NCBI GenBank assembly: GCA_956465555.1
Contig: OY101115.1
Coordinates: 3,348,001-3,412,000 of the forward strand
DNA length: 64,000 nucleotides
Source of the DNA: Nitzschia sp. pyKryTriq1
Lineage: Eukaryota > Bacillariophyta > Bacillariophyceae > Bacillariales > Bacillariaceae
Direction: 5' to 3'
In this document: positions 30,400 through 41,957 of the stretch, in pieces
Layout: every line of letters starts with the position of its first letter
Position numbering within the stretch: position 1 is the stretch's first letter
Made by a program: the position numbers and the translations under genes
Notes under the pieces: model-generated
Told to the model about the DNA's origin: nothing
Databases searched by the model: none
Seen by the model: the letters and a program-made list of their open reading frames with translations, nothing else

Positions 30400-33300
30400 A
30401 TGGTTCAGTTCCAAGAAGACAATATTACAGATGAGCAATCAGATGCGATGGCGCTGGCAGGTGCTTTTCGAGCAGCAAGCGTAAGTCCAAATGAAAATCG
30501 CCCAACAGCACCGTGATGTCAACGCTCGCCCTAGTGCAGTTGGTCCCGTTCTTTTGCTAACTGCTAACTGTACTTGTTCTACTTGATTTGACTTCATGCA
30601 CGCACCTATGTATGTATAAACGTAGGATGACGATATTCTGTCAGTGATGAATGCCATGTCGAGCCAACCGCAGTCGGGGGAAGACTCATTATCCTCGCTA
30701 AAATTTTACATTGTTCCTGCATCCTGGTTTTTGAAAGCATATCCTATTTTGACGGCCCGGTCCCCGGACGGAATCAGTGATGATTGGAAAGAGCAGATTG
30801 GCAGGATTTCCAACGCAGAATTGATGAATGTAGTGGAGTATGTCAGCAGCGACGACGAGCAGGAGCCTGTCGGCGTTGCGAAACAAGCTGACGGCGTTTC
30901 GGACGCGCAGAAGAAACGGTTTGAAATCATGCATCGAAGAATTGTGGAAAGCCGGCAGCATTCGACGATGATGCGAGGACTCGTTCACAAGACAGACTAC
31001 TTCTTTCTTGGTCCCAGTGCGTGGATGTTAGTGAGAGAAAAGTTTGACTTTGATGGGTATGAACTTTCGAGGGCGTGTGTTCGAACAGGAGGCAGTCAGA
31101 ACACTCTGGCAATCCAACTCCGGGAGGAAGAAAGCGAGGGCAACATTGCTAGTTTGATTCAAATACCCGCCTCTGGAAGGTTCCCCTACGAGAAAGATGT
31201 ACTGAAAGGAGACTTGTCGCCTAGCAAGTCTGAGTCTGCAGTTGTACCGGAAGAGGAAGACGGAAACACGGAGGTAAGTTTGACTGGAAGGAATGGTCTA
31301 TGAAGTAGCACATGACAATAATTCGATTCACCTCACTTTAGTCCTCTTTTGTTTTTGTTCCGAAACCTTGGGATTCTACTGGGGATCAGGATGAGGTCAA
31401 GTCAGAGGATGAATCGCCTGTACTGCTTTTGCCGCCGTCGACAAGCGCGCAGGCGGGCGATGATGCGGATCAAACTGGTAGTATGGACATTGACGCCGGC
31501 AGCAACGACCAAGCAGAAATGACCCCTCCCACATTTGCAGGAAGGAAACGACTTGCTTCAGGCTTGGCGAATTTGGGAAATACCTGTTTCATGAACTCTT
31601 CGATTCAATGCTTGGCGCACACGCATCCACTTCGGAATTACTTTTTGTCTGGCGAGTATGCTAGGGATCTAAATCGAGACAACCCTTTGGGAACTGGCGG
31701 TGAGCTTGCAATGCAATTTGCCACCCTCATTGGTGACATGTGGGGAGTTATTGGGAAACGACGAAGTGTTCTGGGAACCACCGATTCACCACCGTACTCC
31801 AATTCCTCCTCGTCCGCTATCTACCCGCGAAATTTCAAGTATTGTCTCGGGAAGCACGCTGAACAATTCATGGGATACGACCAGCATGACTCACAGGAAC
31901 TTGCAACCTATTTGCTAGATGCGCTTCACGAAGATACCAATCGAGTGACGAAAAAGCCGTACATTGAGATTCCTGAACAGGGGGAGGACGAACCCGATGA
32001 TGTGGCTGCAGACAAAGCGTGGAAATTGCACCTACAGCGAGAGGACAGCCGTGTGCTGGAAAATTTCATGGGTCAAGTCAAAAGTCGGCTGGAGTGCTGC
32101 CAAGAGGGCTGCAACCGTGTTTCAACGACGTTTGATCCATTCATGTATTTATCGGTGCCAATCCCTGGTACCACAGACCGATCCTTGGATATTACATTTG
32201 TTCCATTGGATCCCAGCCAAAGTCTGAGGTCGCTTTCTCTAACACTCAGCAAGACAGCGCTCATGAATGGGTTGATGGAGAAAATGAACGAGGAGCTAGT
32301 GAAGGATGGAGTCATCAAGGAGCCGGTGCCTTTGGAAGACCTTTGCGCTGCCGATGTGTGGTCTCATGAGGTGTTCAGTTGGTACCAGCATACGGGGGAA
32401 ATCGATAGGATTCGTGACTCTGACAAGACCTTTATCTACCAACTACGGCCACTGTTGGAAGTCAAAGAATTGTCCAAGCCAAAGGAAGAACACGCGGTGA
32501 CCGATGATGTTTTTGGAAGACCGAAGAGGACAAGAAAATACAATCTTGATTTGGCAACGCTTACCAGGCTGAATAAGGACGATGATTGGCAGGTAGAACT
32601 CGAGAAGTACACACAAACCCCGACTCTACTATATAGCCTCTTCAATCAGAAACGTGCCACAAACGAAGAAAGACTTCAATTCTACAAGAAGTTGGAGACT
32701 TTCATTGATCTCTGCCACAAAGAGATTGCGGAGGAAGAAACTACGGGCACGAAGCGGTCACGTGATGGAAGCGAGTCCGAAGAAAAAGTTGCTGACAGTG
32801 AAAGCCTGGCCATGACCGAGCAATTACAAGGTCTCCTTGATAGAAGTGACGCATCTACTTCGTTCAAGTCCGTTCGTTCACGTGAAGATGTGGCAATCCT
32901 TGAGTTCTGTGCTAGCAAACTTCGACAGTACATCCTCAAGATGACCGAGGAGAAGAAAACCGAGCACAAGGACGGTGTTCTTGTCCAGGTGATATTACGA
33001 CGACCAAAGCTTGGTTCAAACTACAGCGCATTTGTGCAGCCCCTTGTGATGCGAATCCCGGCAACTATGACTGTTTATGGGTTGCGAGAACTTTTGGCCG
33101 TCCAATTATCTAGACCATTGAAGACGGAAGCAAAGGCTAATACCCATTCGGGAGAGCGCTCCGCTGAAACGCCGACGACCAACCTCCTGGAACCCACTTT
33201 TGGCTCCCCAGAGCTGCTGGTTTTGCGTCAGGTTTCTCTAGCATACGAGCGCAAAGGCTCGTACGGTTCCAAGTCAAGTTCGCCCCATGGCACTGCACTT

Positions 33301-34287
33301 GGTATGGTGACAAGAAGCGATGACACTAGTGAAGATGGCAACCCGGCAGCCTCGATGGCAGTTCCAACAGATGATTCCGAAAAGGAGTTGGTGGCTCAAG
33401 CAGTTGGTCCAAACGGTTCCATTTTCGTCGACTGGCCGGAGGAACTTTGCGAGAACTTCTTCGACGAGGCTGAATTCGACCTGACGGAACGTATCAGTGA
33501 GCCAGAGGATGCGAAAATAGCTGGTGGCAATGGCGAAAAGGTTACCACAGTAATGGACTGCATCCAGAAATACTGCCAGATGGAGCAACTCGAAGAGACG
33601 GAAATGTGGTATTGCAACAAATGTAAAGACCACGTGCGTGCTTGGAAGCAGTTTCATTTGTATCGAGCTCCACCGATCCTCATTGTACACTTGAAGCGAT
33701 TTCATTACTCCGCCTCTACCCATCGACGTAACAAGATCTCGACATTTATCGACTTTCCGCTAGAAGGGTTAGACTTGACCGAACTCGTTTCTCACTACCA
33801 AGAGGGCCAAGAACCTATCTATGACTGCTATGCCGTCAGCAACCACTACGGGAATTTGGGCGGAGGTCATTATACGGCATATACTCTTGGGGATGATGGC
33901 ACATGGTGCCACTATGATGACTCGCGAGTAACGAGCAGCATGTCTCCGACGGAAGTAATTACAGAGGCTGCCTATGTGCTGTATTACAGGCGACGGGATG
34001 TTGAAGTGGGACAGGATCCCTTACCCATTGTCGACACCCAGGCAGCCGCCGTGGTGGTGGACCAGAGTGAACCATCCCGAGACACCAGCGAAATCTCGAG
34101 CAACCATACAGCCCATGCTGAAGATGGCGATGATGACGACAACATGGCTGTCGATGGAGATGGTAGTTCTAGAACAAGCTCCTCTCCAATCTCAGACTTG
34201 GGCTCTTTCGACGGGGGCAACGAACAGCCGAAATTAGTTTCCTTTGTACCCGGCGTGGATGATATTGATTTTCCTCCTTTACAGTAA
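30400..34287 (+). CDS. ubiquitin-specific protease with N-terminal DUSP domain (USP4/15-like)
   Basis: Three exons, 30400-30480, 30626-31273 and 31342-34287, all joined in phase 0, give 1224 aa. After a 27-residue first exon, about residues 50-160 match a DUSP domain (FYIVPASWFLKAYPIL). The catalytic USP domain begins with GLANLGNTCFMNSSIQCLAH (Cys box, about residue 324) and ends with NLGGGHYTAYTLGDDGTWCH, the following YDDSRV and AYVLYYRRRD (His/Asp box, about 1085 onward). Paired cysteines (CC.EGC and CNKC) keep the USP zinc ribbon. A long charged insert of about 450 residues separates the two halves, as in USP4/11/15 and yeast Ubp12. The enzyme removes ubiquitin from proteins in cytosol or nucleus. 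All catalytic residues are present. It ends 79 nt from the convergent next gene. Confidence 0.92.
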
Positions 34288-34366
34288 ATTTTTACTATAA
34301 TCAATCTACAGAGACACGCATTTCCACTACATTACAGATCACACCCACCGGTACCAGCCCTCGCTA

Positions 34367-35663
34367 TCATATCTCGGCCATGTCAGTTCCATTAATTCCA
34401 ATCTCAGAATTCGTCGCGGACCCCGGTATGGTGCCCTTGTTAATCGCAGCAGCTTCAGCTTTGTTCATGGCCCGCTCGAAACCCTTGGCATCGTTCAGCG
34501 AATCTTCACCATTTGCTTTGGGAGACGTTTTGCGGCTCGGCGAAGGGTTCATTTGATGAACTGCTTCGTCGACTTTGTGCTTCATATTCTCGGCCATGTT
34601 TCTTGCACTCTGCATGATCCCCATTCTGCTTAACTGCGCCGTCGCTTTTTTGTTGACCTCAGACTTTGCAACCGCCTTTTGTGCTCTACCCAGCATAGAA
34701 AGAACCTTATTTGAAGACTTTCGGAAGGTTTCTGCTGCCTGATTGGTCTTGGTAACCGCACGATTGTCGAATGTTGGACAATAAGAAAGCAATCTCCCTT
34801 GATTGTCCGTCTCAAACACATCCACAATGGTCAATGAAACTAGATCACCTACTTGCAAAGCTGGCTTTTCTGGAGAAGTCTTCCCAAATTTATCGCTCTC
34901 TGCCAGTGAGGCAAATTCATTCGTCCATGTCCATAGTACACGGTGGGCCGCAGTAACTCTATATCGACCTCCTGCAATTCTCATGACTGTCAGACCAGGA
35001 GGATTTATGAGGTTAAGATGGTCGCCTCCTGGCATTAGCGCTGTTTGTACAAAACATTTGTAAAGAATATAGTTAGCTCCGAATGACTGAATCATTCCTT
35101 TCTTGCTTGGAATGCAGTGACATCTTACCTAGCCACCGAAGAAAGAGCTGCGACAAAGCTGGAATACCAGCAGCAGCTTCTAATTGAATACCTTCCACTT
35201 GCTCAATCCCAAAAAGTTGCGAGGCTGTATGCGCCTCTGGAAGCACAACCTCACTGTCATCAGCGAAAACAATATAAGGCAGAGGAGTGGTGGTTGTAGC
35301 AGTCGTCAACACGGATTCTTCGTCGTCGTACTCGGCGTTCCAGTCCGACAGCGTTGTCACACCACGTGGTGGATGCGAGTTCAGCGCCCTTTTGAATTCA
35401 TCTGGGTTCGATAAAAGGTATAACAACGCGAGATGCATCTCGTGAACGATTTCGGTAGCATCTTCAGTGCTGTCGTAGACAGCCGCATGCCCCGTTACCG
35501 AAGAATTCGTCCCATCGTTTCCTCCTGGGTAGGAAGACTCTGATCCTGCATACGAGCTATAATCCAAAGTGTCATCGAGATTCACAGCATTTGCACTGCC
35601 ACCGGTAGCCTCCGTTCGATGAAGTTCGTAGGCTGGCCCAGGCGTGTCGCGGTTGGAAACCAT
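34367..35663 (-). CDS. protein with an NTF2-like (SnoaL-type) fold candidate
   Basis: Two exons, 35663-35129 and 35040-34367 (88-nt intron, AG|GTAAGA ... AAACAG), give 402 aa. Residues 1-115 are Ser/Asp/Thr-rich with a helical EIVHEMHLALLYLLSNPDEF. The centre, about 130-270, alternates strands and helices and includes GLTVMRIAGGRYRVTAAHRV and then LTIVDVFETDNQGRLLSY, a pattern (strand, D.FE.D..G.I) typical of NTF2-like/SnoaL proteins. The C-terminus is a Lys/Ala-rich helix (MAENMKHKVDEAVHQM) with a disordered end. No catalytic residues can be assigned. The fold call rests on this pattern only. Convergent with the USP gene. Confidence 0.65.
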
Positions 35664-36549
35664 TGCTTTGGATTTCAGATGATGATTGATGATTCGACCG
35701 AAGAACGTGGAGATTCTGCAAGCTGATAAGTTGGACAGTGGAGCTCAACTCTTTCAATTTCAATAAAGAATTGCGTCGATCCAACAGCAGTTGCGAGGAT
35801 AGCCCAATTCGTCTACTGTATTTTAATTTACTCTGTCTTGAGTTGTTGTCCTACGAGGCAAGTGATCCAGTAGATAGAGTGTAACACCTGTGCTATCACC
35901 AATCACCACTGACTTCTACCGGTATCTACAGTATCGTATCACACCAAGCATCGAAATCGTGTTCTTTCAGCGGCGGAAAGGCGCGGCATCAAAAAAAGTC
36001 ATGCCTTTGATTTGAAGTTACGGTGTTCGATGTGGCGGGCTGACGACGTCTTCGACCGTTGAACATTCAGCCACGAAGACAACATAAATCGTAAGTAATT
36101 CTGCCGTCTATTTTCGGAGGGACCCGTAGAAATGCTACTACGCGGCCAACGTGAAATGCGCGCAGGGCCGCAACACAGGTGCTCCGGCCTCACATTTTCG
36201 CGCTACGATCTGAAATCTCGTCTTCATGAAAGTAGTCTACATTGTACATTAGCTTGCTTGATGATCTGATCGAAGGATTGCGATTGATCCTCATAATATT
36301 ATCATCGTTGGCCTTGGCCTCCACATTTACTGCCGGTACGCGGTACACGTGCGCATTGATGCTGAATTTATTGAAATTGGTGCATGTCGAGGCGACGACG
36401 CAGCAACCATAAAGTGAAACGCATGCTCCATATTATGCAAGTATACACTACTACGTATATATGATATACAAGAGATAGATGAGGAGCCAAGCTCGTCATC
36501 ACAAAAATCGAGAATCTCATCTGAGCTTGACTCACTCACTCGAGCTGAG
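35664..36549. other. intergenic region, no gene recognised
   Basis: Lies upstream of the NTF2-like gene and downstream of the Gfo/Idh gene, both on the minus strand. Mixed AT-rich spacer with a few GTAC/CGGTA units near 35915 and 36335. No reading frame with family resemblance. Confidence 0.5.
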
Positions 36550-38021
36550 TTAATCCTTAACGTCGTTGATGAGAGCAGCAGTGGCATGTAGTCCGATTTC
36601 CACAGCACGAAGACCATCTTTCAAGGAAACCTGAGGACGGAATACACCACCTTCGCGGTGACTGCGGATCTGGTTCAAGAGATGGTACCACTCAACCGCT
36701 GTACTACAATAGTGGTAGCCACCGTGTGTTGGAATCTCATTGTCAATTCCATGAACGCTCTTGACATCTGAGCAATCAAACACTTGCTCCCGGACACTAC
36801 TCTTTGGGGGAGGAATACTGCGATCCTTCCAAAGCTCATGCGATGGGCGTTGGAACATGTATACTTTGTTCTCTGGCAAGTAGGCCTCCAGACGTCCCTG
36901 AAAAACAACGAAGCGTGGAAAATTAAATGGTCGTCAGTGTGAATCGCGAAAAGGTCTGCACCTTCTGAATCAAGTAGGAACAAGCAAGCATGGAGCATTT
37001 CGTACCTTTGTTCCTGTGACAATAATCTCTTCCTGATGACGACTACCCTCGGCGAACATGCAGAGTTCGAGACAACCAATTGCATTGGACCAATTTATTC
37101 CATCCGTGGACTCCTCCTTTTGGAATGGCATGGTGACATAGGCAGAATCAATAATCGGTGTATCAAAAGGATCCACTTCGTCACGATAATTGATACCCCG
37201 TTGCGCTAGAGCTCGAACCTTGGACAAGGCCGCTTCTTGACCCGTGATCAAGCGAAACAAGTCAAAGAAATGACAACATTTTTCAACCAAGGTGTCTCCC
37301 GTCTTGGCCCTGTCACGGTTCCATTCTCCGATTTTGTGCAGGAATGGGTAGCGATTTTCGCGAATTGTGCACATCTTGAGCTCCCCAATTTCTGGTAGAA
37401 GCGACAGCAGTTTCGCAATGGCCGGAATATACCGATATTCCATGGCTACCCATATTCTAGCCCTCCAATCGGGATGCTCCGATGCCGCCTGCAGCTCGTC
37501 GTGCTGTTGTTGTGAGACGGCAACAGGCTTTTCACATAGAATCGTAAGATCGTAGCGACCCCACTTCAAGAGAGTAGGAGTATGCATGTAGTTCGGTGAG
37601 GCAATCACAAGCAGGTCAATTTGATCGGCTACTGCCAACAAATCTTCCTCGTTCGTGAAGAGGGTTGGCTGGACGACTGTGGCAACTGGGTCCACTTGAA
37701 ATTCTGTCATCATCTTCTGGGCCTTATCTAGTGATGGTTCAAACGGATCACAGAGAAAGTCGATTCGGATATCTCGCGAGTAGCCCATTATATAAGAGAT
37801 GTGCTCTTGACCCATCTATACCGGTAGACGATAGAGCAGTAAGGACAAAAGTCGTGAGATTCTTCTGGTGCATTTTCGCGTGATGACCTTTCACAGAACA
37901 AATCTACTAGAGTACTGTACCGAAGGAATCTTACCATACCACATCCCAGCAAGGCACAGCGGATCCTGTTATCTTCCTCGGGCACGGGGATACTTTCGAA
38001 ACGTCGAATGTTGGGCGCCAT
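36550..38021 (-). CDS. Gfo/Idh/MocA-family NAD(P)-dependent oxidoreductase
   Basis: Three exons, 38021-37935, 37815-37006 and 36897-36550, all phase 0 (introns 119 and 108 nt), give 414 aa from MAPNIRRFES. An in-frame ATG at 38117 would add 32 residues containing a hydrophobic stretch (IIASLTLHFLVL) that could be a signal peptide, so location is open. The Rossmann nucleotide-binding start is CALLGCGM joined across intron 1 to MGQEHISYI; then LVIASPNYMHTP and LCEKPVAVS, the conserved EKP motif of the family. A YRYIPAI segment and WNRDRAKTGDTLVEKCCHFF follow in the C-terminal domain, including the His-containing catalytic region. Such enzymes oxidise or reduce sugars, inositols or trans-dihydrodiols. 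Substrate unknown. It is divergent from an aldo-keto reductase. Confidence 0.88.
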
Positions 38022-38478
38022 GGTGTGTGTCGTCAACGATTTCGATGACTGATTTAGAAGTGAAAGTGGTGATCGAAGCACCAGAAAGTGGAGTGTCAAG
38101 GATGCGATGATTCTCATGATTGATCCCCGTTGAGTAAGTATGGCGGAAGTGAGAGAATTTCTTCGTGTTTTAGGTGGCGGGAAATTTCGTGAGTCGTGAG
38201 CGTGATCTGCTGGTTCCTATAAGCTACCGTACTGTGTACCCCTCTCCGTAGAAGCCCGTATCCATTCTACGTGTGTTGATGTCTCATCGGAAAGTGCCGA
38301 CCCATCAAGCGTTATCCTTGCATCAAGCATGATTTTTTGATCGCAAAATTCGCGGTTATTGACAACTTCAGTGACACGCCCGCTATCGCACTTTTATCGA
38401 ACGTTCGTCACGACGACGACGACGACGACGACGGAAGGCAAGTCATAACCCTTTCTTCATATTATTCTCTGTGCTTTC
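38022..38478. other. shared upstream region of two divergent oxidoreductase genes, with (GAC)n tract
   Basis: 457 nt (362 nt if the Gfo/Idh gene starts at 38117) between divergent oxidoreductase genes. A (CGA)n microsatellite at about 38409-38432 lies about 50 nt upstream of the aldo-keto reductase ATG. No defined element. Confidence 0.5.
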
Positions 38479-39450
38479 ATGACCATGGCCGCGAATATTC
38501 TCAAAGTCGAAATTAAGCCTGAAGATCCCCTCGTGTTTGGGTTCTGGAAGGTACCGAAGGATATCTGCGCTGATGTTTGCTACCGGGCGATCGATGCTGG
38601 TTATCGTCGCTTGGACTGCGCTTGTGACTATGGCAATGAAGAGGAAGTCGGAAAGGGGATCGCTAAAGCTATCCAAGACGGGATATGTAAGAGAGAGGAC
38701 TTGTTCGTGACATCTAAACTTTGGAACACCTACCACAAACCAGAACACGTGCCTTTGGCCTGCCAGCGCTCGTTGAAGGATTTGCAGCTTTCGTACTTGG
38801 ACGAATATCTCATTCACTTCCCAATATCAATGGAATTCGTGCCCTTTGACAAGAAATATCCACCTGAATGGACTAATCTCGATGGGAAAATGGTGCTGGT
38901 GCCTCAGGATATGTGTGCGACTTGGAATGCCATGGAAAGCTTGGTCGATAGTGGACTCGTCAAGACCATCGGCGTCTGCAACTTCACCACGCAGCTACTA
39001 CGACAAATCTTAGGAATTTGCCGCATCAGACCTTCCACCCTTCAGGTCGAGCTTCACCCCCACAATTCTCAACAACGCCTCATCCGTTTTGCGCACGAGG
39101 AGGGTATGAACGTGACGGCGTTCTCGGCTTTTGGCGCGTCGTCCTACGTTGAACTGAGTATGGCCACAGAAAATGATATCATGATGAAACATCCTACCAT
39201 CTTAGCTTTGGCTGCAGCTCATAATAAAACCCCGGCGCAGATCTTGATCCGATGGGCTCTGGAGCGCAACACCTTCCCATTAACCAAGACGTGTAACTCG
39301 GATCGGATGAAAGAAAACCGAGGTGTGCTTGATTTCTCGCTGGCTGACGAGGACATGGAGAAAATCAACAATCTCAACGAAAACCGTCGCTACAACGACC
39401 CTGGTGTATTCTGTTTGGGAATGGGCACGTTTTGCCCAATCTATGACTAG
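38479..39450 (+). CDS. aldo-keto reductase (aldose/xylose reductase type)
   Basis: Single exon, 323 aa, ATG at 38479. Classic AKR TIM barrel with the full catalytic tetrad: Asp46 and Tyr51 in LDCACDYGNEEEVG, Lys80 in VTSKLW and His113 in YLIHFP. Other family marks are IGVCNFTTQLL, LQVELHPHNSQQ, FSAFGASSY and the NADPH-binding LTKTCNSDRMKEN. Length matches the family (about 320). The enzyme reduces aldehydes or aldoses with NADPH in the cytosol; no targeting signal is visible. The exact substrate cannot be read from sequence. It is divergent from a Gfo/Idh/MocA enzyme, which suggests but does not prove a shared carbohydrate role. Confidence 0.93.
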   Translation: MTMAANILKVEIKPEDPLVFGFWKVPKDICADVCYRAIDAGYRRLDCACDYGNEEEVGKGIAKAIQDGICKREDLFVTSKLWNTYHKPEHVPLACQRSLKDLQLSYLDEYLIHFPISMEFVPFDKKYPPEWTNLDGKMVLVPQDMCATWNAMESLVDSGLVKTIGVCNFTTQLLRQILGICRIRPSTLQVELHPHNSQQRLIRFAHEEGMNVTAFSAFGASSYVELSMATENDIMMKHPTILALAAAHNKTPAQILIRWALERNTFPLTKTCNSDRMKENRGVLDFSLADEDMEKINNLNENRRYNDPGVFCLGMGTFCPIYD

Positions 39451-39953
39451 CTAGCACGAGATTGTCTTAGCTTCTTCTAGAGTAGCAAAAGCATCATCTC
39501 TTTTCACCGCCTCTTTCACCGGTATTATACGAAATTCCGGCAGGCTCGGTATCAACTCTAGATGTTCGTCGTGTAATAATTTGTCGACGAATCATCATCT
39601 TTCAAAGTGATGATGCTATCTGCTTCACTGTATCCCCACGTGCGATCAGTAAGCCATTCCTGATACATTACGTAGTCTCTACAGTAGAGCTAGAGTACAG
39701 GTACTGTAGAGAGTCGTCTATGGCCAACAGCTAGCGGTCCTGACTGTTCTATTTTTAGCCATTTTAGTCGGCCTTCACTGTCACACGACTCAAAACTCGC
39801 GCTTTGGCTTCGCCGCGCAAATACTGTACGTAATATTCGTATACATAGACATCACAACATCGATACCAGGTCGCAAGTCGCAAGTCATCTTTTCAATTTT
39901 GGAACACTATATTCGCAATATTCAATATCCCGCCGATACCTCGTCATCCAAAC
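39451..39953. other. intergenic region with CTAC/GTAC hairpins
   Basis: CTCTACAGTAGAGCTAGAG and neighbouring units at about 39675-39715 form overlapping inverted repeats. The rest is AT-rich leader for the next gene. No gene seen. Confidence 0.5.
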
Positions 39954-40493
39954 ATGACCATCAAAGAATCAAAGACTAGCAGCCATGCAGGTGCGGGAGA
40001 GCCTGATATCGTATTCAGCACTGACCAGCAGGCAGATGCAGTGGGAGAGCCAGATATCGTTTTCAGCACCGACCAGAATGAAACCGAGATTCCGTTTGCC
40101 ATGGCTACCATGTTACCGGAAACAGAGGCGGTGAAGCCAGCTGCAGTGAATCCTACTCCTTCGGGAGCACAGCATCCCCCCTCCAGCAATACGACTGCCT
40201 ACCCTCCAGCAGGCACTCCTCCAACCGTGGTGACGCAGCAGGTCACCACGGGTCAGGGAACACCCATTCCAGAGGGCGCTCGATGGATCACTGTGAAACA
40301 CGTCGGAGGTGTCACGTGGTCTCTTTGCGCCCTCATTTCCACTTTGACTTGCTTTATTGTCGTGTTACCATGTGGATTGTGGGCCTTGCTCTGCCCATGT
40401 GACCAAATCCGCGCCTACGAAGTGAATGGGCAGGTTTACGACGAACATGGCCGACCGCTGGGCCATATCAGCAAGCTAAGAGTCTACAGGTAA
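39954..40493 (+). CDS. small Cys-rich membrane protein with a duplicated peptide
   Basis: Single exon, 179 aa, ATG at 39954. The N-terminal 50 residues contain the 11-residue peptide GEPDIVFSTDQ twice, separated by QADAV. A Pro/Thr-rich linker follows. Residues about 118-150 are a hydrophobic, Cys-containing segment (VTWSLCALISTLTCFIVVLP, then CGLWALLCPCDQ), then a polar VNGQVYDEHGRPLG tail. The LPCG...CPC layout recalls small membrane adaptor proteins of the LITAF/BRI3 type, but the diagnostic residues are not all there, so I leave it unnamed. Confidence 0.6.
   Translation: MTIKESKTSSHAGAGEPDIVFSTDQQADAVGEPDIVFSTDQNETEIPFAMATMLPETEAVKPAAVNPTPSGAQHPPSSNTTAYPPAGTPPTVVTQQVTTGQGTPIPEGARWITVKHVGGVTWSLCALISTLTCFIVVLPCGLWALLCPCDQIRAYEVNGQVYDEHGRPLGHISKLRVYR
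39996..40076 (+). repeat. duplicated 33-bp coding unit
   Basis: 39996-40028 and 40044-40076 both encode GEPDIVFSTDQ, with silent differences between copies. Identical protein with diverged third positions implies selection on the peptide. Confidence 0.85.
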
Positions 40494-41360
40494 ATGCCTC
40501 TCCCGCCCACCACAGGGAATGAGTCATCTGATACTGATACTGGTACTGGTAGTCTAGCGGATAGAGCACTATTTATGTGGCTAGATTGATGGATAATTGA
40601 GGATTTATCAAGATGTGAACCACCGATGGATCTTGGGTTCTAGATTTGGCCAGATGGTGGATGGGTTGTCGGTTGTCGGCGAAGCTACCCAGAGGGCACT
40701 AATGAGACTCTATTGGTGGTTCAGGTTACTTCACTAGCTTCTCATTTAGAAACTGTACGAACACTGGACTACAAAAATGTGTAGGAGTCTTAAATCTTTT
40801 TGTAATTAGGATAGGAGTAGATTTTATTGAACACCCAAGACAATCCTCACACAGAAAATTCTATCTTCGACTACACATACCCTGCAACGCCTGCAGTACC
40901 AAAATGGCTCGTCTATAGTACTATTAACTCTCTACTCTACTAGAGAGAGAGAAGGCTTCGAAATCCAGTACACATTACGAGAACTTTCGGGGGAGATGTT
41001 TTGGATTGAAACAACTACTAAGAACTTGGAAAAGCGCCTCATCAATCCTCAGACCCATTCGACTTACCTGGTTGATTCAGCCGACCATAACAACAACTTC
41101 AATATTAGTCGCCAACACCGGTACCAGGTAGCTTCAAGTCTCAGTCGCTTTTGTCAGCTATGTACTTGTCACTATCTCACTATTGCTCTATTGTCACCCG
41201 CCGGCCCGTCACCCATCACGCAAGCACACAATAAAACACCGACTGCTGAAGATCGTCATTGAACACCAAAAAGATTTCACGCACACGCACCCGGCAGATA
41301 GATCGGATCGTACCTAATAATTCCACTGGTGGACTTACTAAAGACGACCCCCCTCGTACA
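40494..41360. other. intergenic region, no gene recognised
   Basis: Contains GATACTGGTACTGGTAG and CTCTACTAGAGAGAGAG repeats at 40530-40555 and 40925-40950. A stretch at 40550-40580 (GTCTAGCGGATAGAGCAC) superficially resembles a tRNA 5' half but no acceptor or T-arm partner follows. In-frame codons run upstream of the HAD ATG but include no earlier ATG. Confidence 0.5.
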
Positions 41361-41957
41361 ATGCCCGAGCATGAACAATTGCCATCACCAGAGGAGCTCG
41401 ACCAGTGCATCAAGCTGCTGCGAAAGAATGGCATAAAGTTGGTTGTTTTCGACATGGATTTGACTGCAGTTAGTGAACACAGTCGGGGGAAATTACTAAG
41501 GTCAGCCGCCGATGAATACATTTCCAAGGCCACTCCAGCATTTCTGGTGCTTGTCCCAGAATTGCATAAACATGGTTTTTATCTTGCGATTGCAACACAT
41601 TCCGATGAAGCTGAATTTGGATTGCTCGTCCAACCCAAGACGCATATCCTTGGAAAAGAGCTGGCAACTCGATTAGTGACCCAATGCTTTTCTCCAAAAA
41701 TCAGCGAGTCCTTTTACATTGTAGCCTACAACCCGAGAGTTCACCCAGAAGACGAGGCTGAAGAGACCAAAATCAAGCGCTATCACATGAGAAAACTTCG
41801 AGAAAATTTTGGGGTTGAACCAGAAGAAATTGCATTCTTTGATGACACGGAAAGTGTAATCGCGGATTGTCGAGATTTCTGTGGAGTGACGAATTCCTAT
41901 CAGGTAGATCCTTCGTGGGGCTTTCGAATATCAGACCTGACCCAAAATTTCAGTTAA
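41361..41957 (+). CDS. HAD-superfamily phosphatase-like protein
   Basis: Single exon, 198 aa from the ATG at 41361 (MPEHEQLPS). Motif I is VVFDMDLTAV (DxDxT with nucleophile and general acid/base Asp), motif II is in LAIATHSDEAEF, and motif IV is IAFFDDTESVIADC with the acidic pair for Mg2+. A conserved Lys of motif III could be one of several in TKIKRYHMRKL. The cap is minimal, as in MDP-1/FCP-like members. No signal peptide or membrane segment. The substrate, a phosphoprotein or small phosphate ester, cannot be read from sequence. Confidence 0.82.
   Translation: MPEHEQLPSPEELDQCIKLLRKNGIKLVVFDMDLTAVSEHSRGKLLRSAADEYISKATPAFLVLVPELHKHGFYLAIATHSDEAEFGLLVQPKTHILGKELATRLVTQCFSPKISESFYIVAYNPRVHPEDEAEETKIKRYHMRKLRENFGVEPEEIAFFDDTESVIADCRDFCGVTNSYQVDPSWGFRISDLTQNFS

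Noticed and set aside
40545-40625. tRNA-like stretch GTCTAGCGGATAGAGCAC
   Set aside because: Resembles a D-arm region, but no matching acceptor stem, anticodon arm or GGTTCGA-type T-arm follows at the right spacing.
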